A stretch of DNA of 9,177 nt from Candidatus Dadabacteria bacterium (GTDB taxonomy: Bacteria > Desulfobacterota_D > UBA1144 > Nemesobacterales > CSP1-2): contig JAKEHC010000202.1 of the NCBI GenBank assembly GCA_022615255.1, positions 1-9,177 of the forward strand, written 5' to 3'. Position 1 is the stretch's first letter. Each line of letters begins with the position of its first letter. This document shows positions 5,857 through 9,177 of this stretch, in pieces. Below the pieces are notes generated by a model, which was not told where the DNA came from, did no database searches, and was given only the letters and a program-made list of their open reading frames with translations. The translations under genes were made by a program, and so were the position numbers.

Positions 5857-5963
5857 CCAGCGAGCTAGGTCCCGTACGGCAGGAACTTGTAAACCCCGCC
5901 AGGCCTGGAAGGGAGCAACGGTAGCAAGACCTCCTGAGCGTTGCGGCAAACCTAGCTGGCTGG
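5857..5963 (+). ncRNA. ffs: Signal recognition particle RNA, small bacterial (4.5S) type
   Basis: The RNA scaffold of SRP binds Ffh and targets nascent membrane and secreted proteins to FtsY. The conserved domain IV core is plain: AGGCC, a GGAA tetraloop (5907-5910), then GGGAGCA with the partner strand of the internal loops. The terminal helix closes as CCAGCGAGCTAGGT (5857-5870) against ACCTAGCTGGCTGG (5950-5963), 13 of 14 positions paired with one G-G mismatch, giving a 107-base RNA with no Alu domain. TTTT at 5964-5967 follows the helix and may serve as a weak terminator. No clear -35/-10 pair was found upstream; the decamer repeats occupy that region. dnaX starts 38 bases downstream, an arrangement also known in Bacillus (scr-dnaX). 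Confidence 0.95.
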
Positions 5964-6001
5964 TTTTAAGAGGTTCGCTAAGCTCACTCTAGAGGTGATA
6001 G

Positions 6002-7678
6002 ATGTCTTATATAGTGCTCGCTAGAAAATGGAGACCTAAAGCATTTGACGATGTCATAGGTCAGGGGGTTATCACTCAAACACTCAAAAACGCCGTATCC
6101 ACAGGGAAAATAGCTCACGCCCTCATCTTTTCGGGGCCAAGAGGCGTGGGAAAAACATCCACCGCAAGAATCGTAGCTATGGCCCTTAACTGTGAAAAAG
6201 GACCAACTAGCAGTCCTTGCTCTGACTGCGCCATTTGCAGGGAAATATCAGAAGGCAAATCACTAGATGTGATTGAGATTGATGCCGCATCCCACACAGG
6301 AGTAGATGACGTAAGAGAAATCATAGAAAACATAAGATATCTGCCCTCTTCCGGGAAAACAAAGGTGTACATAATTGATGAGGCGCACATGCTTTCACAA
6401 TCGGCATTTAATGCCCTTCTTAAAACACTAGAAGAGCCTCCGCCTCATGTGCTCTTTATCCTGGCAACAACTGAGGTTCATAAAATCCCAGTAACAATTC
6501 TATCGCGTTGTCAGAGATACGACTTCAAGAAGGTTCCGACTGGAGATATAAAAGGGAGAATAAAGCTGGTTACCTCTTCTGAAGGGATAAAAATCCCCGA
6601 AGAAACGCTTTATTTAATAGCTCAAGAATCTGACGGAAGCCTCCGTGACGCCCTTAGCATAGTGGATCAACTAATAGCAACTTTCGGTGTTGAAGTCAAG
6701 CATGATGATGCAACGAGAATTCTCGGCATCTCAGACAAGTCGCTTACAAAATCCATTCTCGAAGCTATCTTGAATAAAAACCCTAAGAAATGCATCGAAA
6801 CCCTTAATGAGATGAGCGAAAAGGGCGTTAGTCCTAAGAGATTTGCGGAAGATTTATTAAAAGTAATGAGATACTTACTTTTAATAAAAACTTGCGGGAA
6901 AGAAATAATCTCTGAGATTTCGGATGATGAGAAAAGCGAGCTAGAAAGCCTGTCCAAAAATGAGAGCGTTGAAACCCTCGAAATCCTTTTCAAACTAATG
7001 CTAGAAGCAGCAGAGGATGTACAAAAATCCTTTTACCCTAGAATGACGCTTGAGGTCACCCTTGTAAAACTATCTCTTCTTGAAAGAGTGGTTTCGCTTG
7101 ACGATATCTTTAATAAAATAGATACGCTTTCAAAGAAAATCAGTAGTGGAAATCAATCCCGACATGAAGCAAATAAGTCACCGGGTAAACCACCGGAAAA
7201 TGAAGAGGAAACTGTCTATGATATCAACTCACCTTCCGTGACAGGGGTTGAAGCAAGGTCTACAAAGCCTGATGAAAATCAAAGAGACTCGGCTAAAAGC
7301 TCTAGCTTAGAGGATTTTATACGATTCGTAAAATCAAAAAAGCCGATTACTGCAACAGGCTTAGAACATGCAGATAGAATAAACCTTGATAACGGTATCT
7401 TGAAAATCGAATTTCTTTCTTCATCAATTCATTCCGATCACCTCTTGCATCAAGACGCCCGGGAAAACCTGACTAAGCTCTCCAAGGAATTCTTTGATCA
7501 GAACTTAAGAGTTAAGGTTGAGGTACAAGCGTCATCCGTTGACAAGAGCAGTTACCAATCTCTCAAAGAAAAAAGCTCAAAAAGCAAAGATGAAATATAT
7601 AAAGACCCGATAGTGCAAGAAGTCCTCAAAATTTTTGGAGGTAGAGTAGTTAAAATCAAGCACAATGAAAAGGAGTAA
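6002..7678 (+). CDS. dnaX: DNA polymerase III clamp-loader subunit gamma/tau
   Basis: DnaX is the AAA+ motor of the clamp loader, which opens and places the beta clamp on primed DNA; the long tau form also bridges polymerase and DnaB helicase. The 558-residue product shows Walker A GPRGVGKT (45-52), zinc cysteines Cys64, Cys73, Cys76 and Cys79, Walker B IIDEAH (124-129), sensor region ATTE (155-158), and the SRC arginine-finger motif (168-170). The collar domain runs to about 365, followed by a charged, low-complexity linker (about 380-430) and a C-terminal domain from about 434. The ATG at 6002 has GAGGTG upstream. An in-phase slippery heptamer at 7336-7342 could yield a 458-residue form. 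It leads the dnaX-ybaB-recR operon with no separate promoter seen between it and the SRP RNA. Confidence 0.96.
   Translation: MSYIVLARKWRPKAFDDVIGQGVITQTLKNAVSTGKIAHALIFSGPRGVGKTSTARIVAMALNCEKGPTSSPCSDCAICREISEGKSLDVIEIDAASHTGVDDVREIIENIRYLPSSGKTKVYIIDEAHMLSQSAFNALLKTLEEPPPHVLFILATTEVHKIPVTILSRCQRYDFKKVPTGDIKGRIKLVTSSEGIKIPEETLYLIAQESDGSLRDALSIVDQLIATFGVEVKHDDATRILGISDKSLTKSILEAILNKNPKKCIETLNEMSEKGVSPKRFAEDLLKVMRYLLLIKTCGKEIISEISDDEKSELESLSKNESVETLEILFKLMLEAAEDVQKSFYPRMTLEVTLVKLSLLERVVSLDDIFNKIDTLSKKISSGNQSRHEANKSPGKPPENEEETVYDINSPSVTGVEARSTKPDENQRDSAKSSSLEDFIRFVKSKKPITATGLEHADRINLDNGILKIEFLSSSIHSDHLLHQDARENLTKLSKEFFDQNLRVKVEVQASSVDKSSYQSLKEKSSKSKDEIYKDPIVQEVLKIFGGRVVKIKHNEKE
7336..7342 (+). 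promoter_or_regulatory. Candidate -1 frameshift site in dnaX (A AAA AAG)
   Basis: The heptamer A AAA AAG spans codons Ser445-Lys446-Lys447 in exactly the phase used by the E. coli dnaX slippery site. After a -1 slip the reading continues for 11 codons (GCC onward from 7342) to a TAG at 7375-7377, giving 458 residues instead of 558. A small hairpin, CTGCA (7350-7354) with TGCAG (7369-7373), begins 7 bases downstream, a suitable spacing. An AGAGGA at 7309-7314 could mimic the internal ribosome site but lies 21 bases upstream, farther than in E. coli. Frameshifting itself is inferred. Confidence 0.6.
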
Positions 7679-7683
7679 ACATT

Positions 7684-8007
7684 ATGAAGTTAGGTGGGAA
7701 CATTCAAAATATGTTGAAGCAGGCAGAGAAGATAAAAGAACAGATTGAAAAGCTTCAGGCTGAAGCGGGGGAAAAAATAGTTGAAGCCTCATCTGGTGGA
7801 GGAATGGTAACTGTAAGCGCAAAGGCTAAGGGTGAAATAATTTCTATAAGAATCGAGCCCGAGATAATAAAGGACGGCGATCTTGAAATGATTCAAGACC
7901 TGATAACAGCCGCAATCAACGAAGCGCTTACCAGAGGAAGGGATATGCTTAAGGAAGAGATCTCCAAAGCAGCCTCTGGTTTTGGTCTTCCCCCTGGACT
8001 AATTTAG
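7684..8007 (+). CDS. ybaB: Nucleoid-associated protein, YbaB/EbfC family
   Basis: A small dimeric DNA-binding protein of the nucleoid, found beside dnaX and recR in many bacteria. The 107-residue product has family length: an amphipathic Lys/Glu/Gln-rich N-terminal helix (about 5-30), a central beta part with EASSGGGMVTVSAKAKGEI (34-52) typical of the family, the acidic EPEIIKDGDLEMIQDLI segment (58-74), and a Gly/Pro-rich tail. The ATG at 7684 lies 5 bases after the dnaX stop, with AAGGAG inside the dnaX end as its ribosome site, so it is cotranscribed. Its exact role, possibly tied to recombination with RecR, is not settled in the family. Confidence 0.95.
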   Translation: MKLGGNIQNMLKQAEKIKEQIEKLQAEAGEKIVEASSGGGMVTVSAKAKGEIISIRIEPEIIKDGDLEMIQDLITAAINEALTRGRDMLKEEISKAASGFGLPPGLI

Positions 8008-8009
8008 TA

Positions 8010-8615
8010 ATGAGACGCACAGGTTTGCCGCCGCCGATTTCAAGATTGATAGACTCACTCTCAAAGCTTCCTGGAATAGGGGAAAAAAGCGCTACGCGGC
8101 TTGCGTTTCATATTTTAAAATTACCTATTCAGTATGCGGAGAGCCTCGCAAAATCAATCACCGATGTTAAGAGTAAGGTAACACTCTGTCCAATGTGTTA
8201 CAGCTTTACAGAGGAGGCACTCTGCGATATTTGCAAAGACGAAGAGAGAGATGATTCAATAGTCTGTGTCGTAGAAGAACCGGTTGACTTGGTTGCGATC
8301 GAAAGAAGTGGGGAGTTCAAGGGGAAATACCACGTTCTTCATGGCGTAATCTCTCCCATAGATGGAATAGGACCTGAAGAATTAAGAATAAAAGAGCTTC
8401 TTTCAAGACTAGGCGGAGGAAGGGTAAAAGAAGTGATAGCAGCTACAAACACAAATGTAGAAGGTGAAGCAACAGCACTGTATTTAGCAAAAATCATAAA
8501 GCCCTTCGGTATTGAAGTAAGCCGTATAGCGCACGGTATACCTGTTGGCGGTGATATTGAATACATAGATGAGATAACATTAAGTAAAGCATTAAGGGAT
8601 AGAAAGAGAATATAG
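8010..8615 (+). CDS. recR: Recombination protein RecR
   Basis: RecR works with RecF and RecO to load RecA on gapped DNA during recombinational repair. All parts are present in 201 residues: helix-hairpin-helix LPGIGEKSATRLAFHIL (20-36), the four-cysteine zinc finger Cys60, Cys63, Cys72, Cys75, the Toprim domain starting VCVVEEP (85-91) with its conserved acidic pair, and the C-terminal ATNTNVEGEATALYL and RIAHGIPVGGDIEY segments (145-185). The ATG comes 2 bases after the ybaB stop (TAGTAATG) and has no recognisable ribosome site. Translation is therefore likely coupled to ybaB by reinitiation, which would keep their amounts linked. Confidence 0.96.
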   Translation: MRRTGLPPPISRLIDSLSKLPGIGEKSATRLAFHILKLPIQYAESLAKSITDVKSKVTLCPMCYSFTEEALCDICKDEERDDSIVCVVEEPVDLVAIERSGEFKGKYHVLHGVISPIDGIGPEELRIKELLSRLGGGRVKEVIAATNTNVEGEATALYLAKIIKPFGIEVSRIAHGIPVGGDIEYIDEITLSKALRDRKRI

Positions 8616-8673
8616 CTGTTAATTCTAAGAATGATATTAATAATTTTATCCTATAAAAGCGAGGTGAATAATT

Positions 8674-9123
8674 ATGGTCAGAAAAGGGAAAGCGTTTAAC
8701 GAACTTAAGGTCGGAGATAAGTTTTCTGAAAGCATTACTATAACCGAAGCTCACATTGTAAAAGCTGCTGGCTTATTCCGTGATTATAACGCCCTGCACA
8801 CACATGAGCCCAATATGAAGAAATCAAGATTTGGGAAAAGAATCACCCACGGCGCCCTTACCTTCAGTTTAATGGTTGGAGTCTATAGCAACGTTTTTTA
8901 TGATACGGATATATCCACTGTCGAAGCCTCTATAAAATTCACCGCCCCCATCCACATAAACGACACCATTCATATGGAATGGGAGGTAAAGAGGCTCGAC
9001 CCAAAACCAAAACTTGATGGAGGCTTAGTCGCCCTCTCAGGAGAAGTAAAAAATCAAAACGGCACAGTTGCAGCAACTACAGAAGCAAAGCTCCTGGTTT
9101 CTAATAAGACTATTTTTGAATAA
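8674..9123 (+). CDS. MaoC-like (R)-specific enoyl-CoA hydratase family protein
   Basis: A single hot-dog domain of 149 residues. This family adds water to trans-2-enoyl-CoA or related thioesters. The hydratase-2 motif is recognisable in RDYNALHTHE (36-45): Asp37, Asn39 and His42 match the D-x-N-x-x-H catalytic set, and ITHG (57-60) is the following conserved strand. It departs from the usual motif by having Tyr after the Asp and lacking the common Ala five to six residues after the His, so the exact substrate is open. The ATG has GAGGTGA about 8 bases upstream. It follows recR by 58 bases with no clear promoter, so it may be read from the dnaX operon, though its function is unrelated. A link with the crotonase-fold protein at 3730-4482 in acyl-CoA metabolism is only a guess. 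Confidence 0.88.
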   Translation: MVRKGKAFNELKVGDKFSESITITEAHIVKAAGLFRDYNALHTHEPNMKKSRFGKRITHGALTFSLMVGVYSNVFYDTDISTVEASIKFTAPIHINDTIHMEWEVKRLDPKPKLDGGLVALSGEVKNQNGTVAATTEAKLLVSNKTIFE

Positions 9124-9147
9124 ATCCCTAACCCCCAATTTGGGCAA

Positions 9148-9175
9148 CCGTGGTTCGACTGGGCTCACCACAGGC
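9148..9175. repeat. REP-like palindromic element near the window edge
   Basis: GTGGT (9150-9154) pairs with ACCAC (9167-9171) around a 12-base centre TCGACTGGGCTC, followed by AGGC. The core GGTTCGAC...GCTCACCAC resembles dispersed intergenic palindromes I recall from many bacterial genomes. It is recognised by eye only, and further copies may lie beyond the edge. It sits 24 bases after the MaoC-like gene and might act as a transcript end. Confidence 0.5.
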
Positions 9176-9177
9176 AA

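Noticed and set aside
7567..7595. A-rich tracts near the dnaX end as a second slippery site
   Set aside because: The A runs are not in the X XXY YYZ phase needed for a -1 slip in the dnaX frame.
8494..8754. 86-codon minus-strand frame spanning the recR/MaoC gap
   Set aside because: It overlaps the 3' end of recR and the start of the MaoC-like gene, with no family likeness or ribosome site.
1..9177. A new defence, toxin or mobile system
   Set aside because: The genes are housekeeping or metabolic families, each explained alone; no transposase, integrase, restriction, toxin-antitoxin or other accessory cluster is present.

Overview
The window reads as ordinary chromosome from a moderately AT-rich bacterium. 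Two predicted lipoproteins, a membrane-anchored c-type cytochrome, crotonase and MaoC-type acyl-CoA enzymes, groESL with a HrcA-type operator, and a short 4.5S-type SRP RNA next to dnaX-ybaB-recR suggest a respiring, probably Gram-negative lineage. Nothing fixes the phylum. An uncultured, loosely deltaproteobacteria-like lineage is only an impression.

Left part (1-1250, minus strand): the groES-groEL chaperonin operon. groEL runs off the left edge, so only residues 1-306 are visible. Its promoter and a CIRCE-like operator lie at 1286-1351. Divergent from it, with its own good promoter, is a 71-residue cold-shock protein with a TTG start (1484-1699). A hairpin at 1719-1753 looks like a two-way terminator between this gene and a convergent Nudix hydrolase (1801-2364, minus).

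Middle part (2614-5352): a PflA-like radical SAM protein and a crotonase-fold enzyme, both on the minus strand and each with its own predicted promoter. The crotonase looks more like an enoyl-CoA isomerase than a hydratase. They are followed on the plus strand by a lipid-anchored mono-heme cytochrome c and a 55-residue lipoprotein (5185-5352).

Right part (5516-9177, plus strand): tRNA-Ser(GGA) with a strong promoter, an intergenic block of short-period repeats (heptamers in opposed orientation, then decamers), the SRP RNA, and then dnaX-ybaB-recR packed with gaps of 5 and 2 bases. This is a known bacterial arrangement linking the clamp loader with recombinational repair. dnaX holds an in-phase A AAA AAG heptamer that could make a short gamma-like product. 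A MaoC-like hydratase follows, and a REP-like palindrome is cut by the right edge.

No stretch over 300 bases lacks a gene. The longest gaps are 1249-1483, 2365-2613, 5353-5569 and 5662-5856. I see no CRISPR array, transposase, phage gene, toxin-antitoxin pair or defence cluster, and no convincing new multigene system. The most notable items are the dnaX slippery site, the heptamer/decamer repeats before the SRP RNA, the crotonase active-site change and the small lipoprotein.
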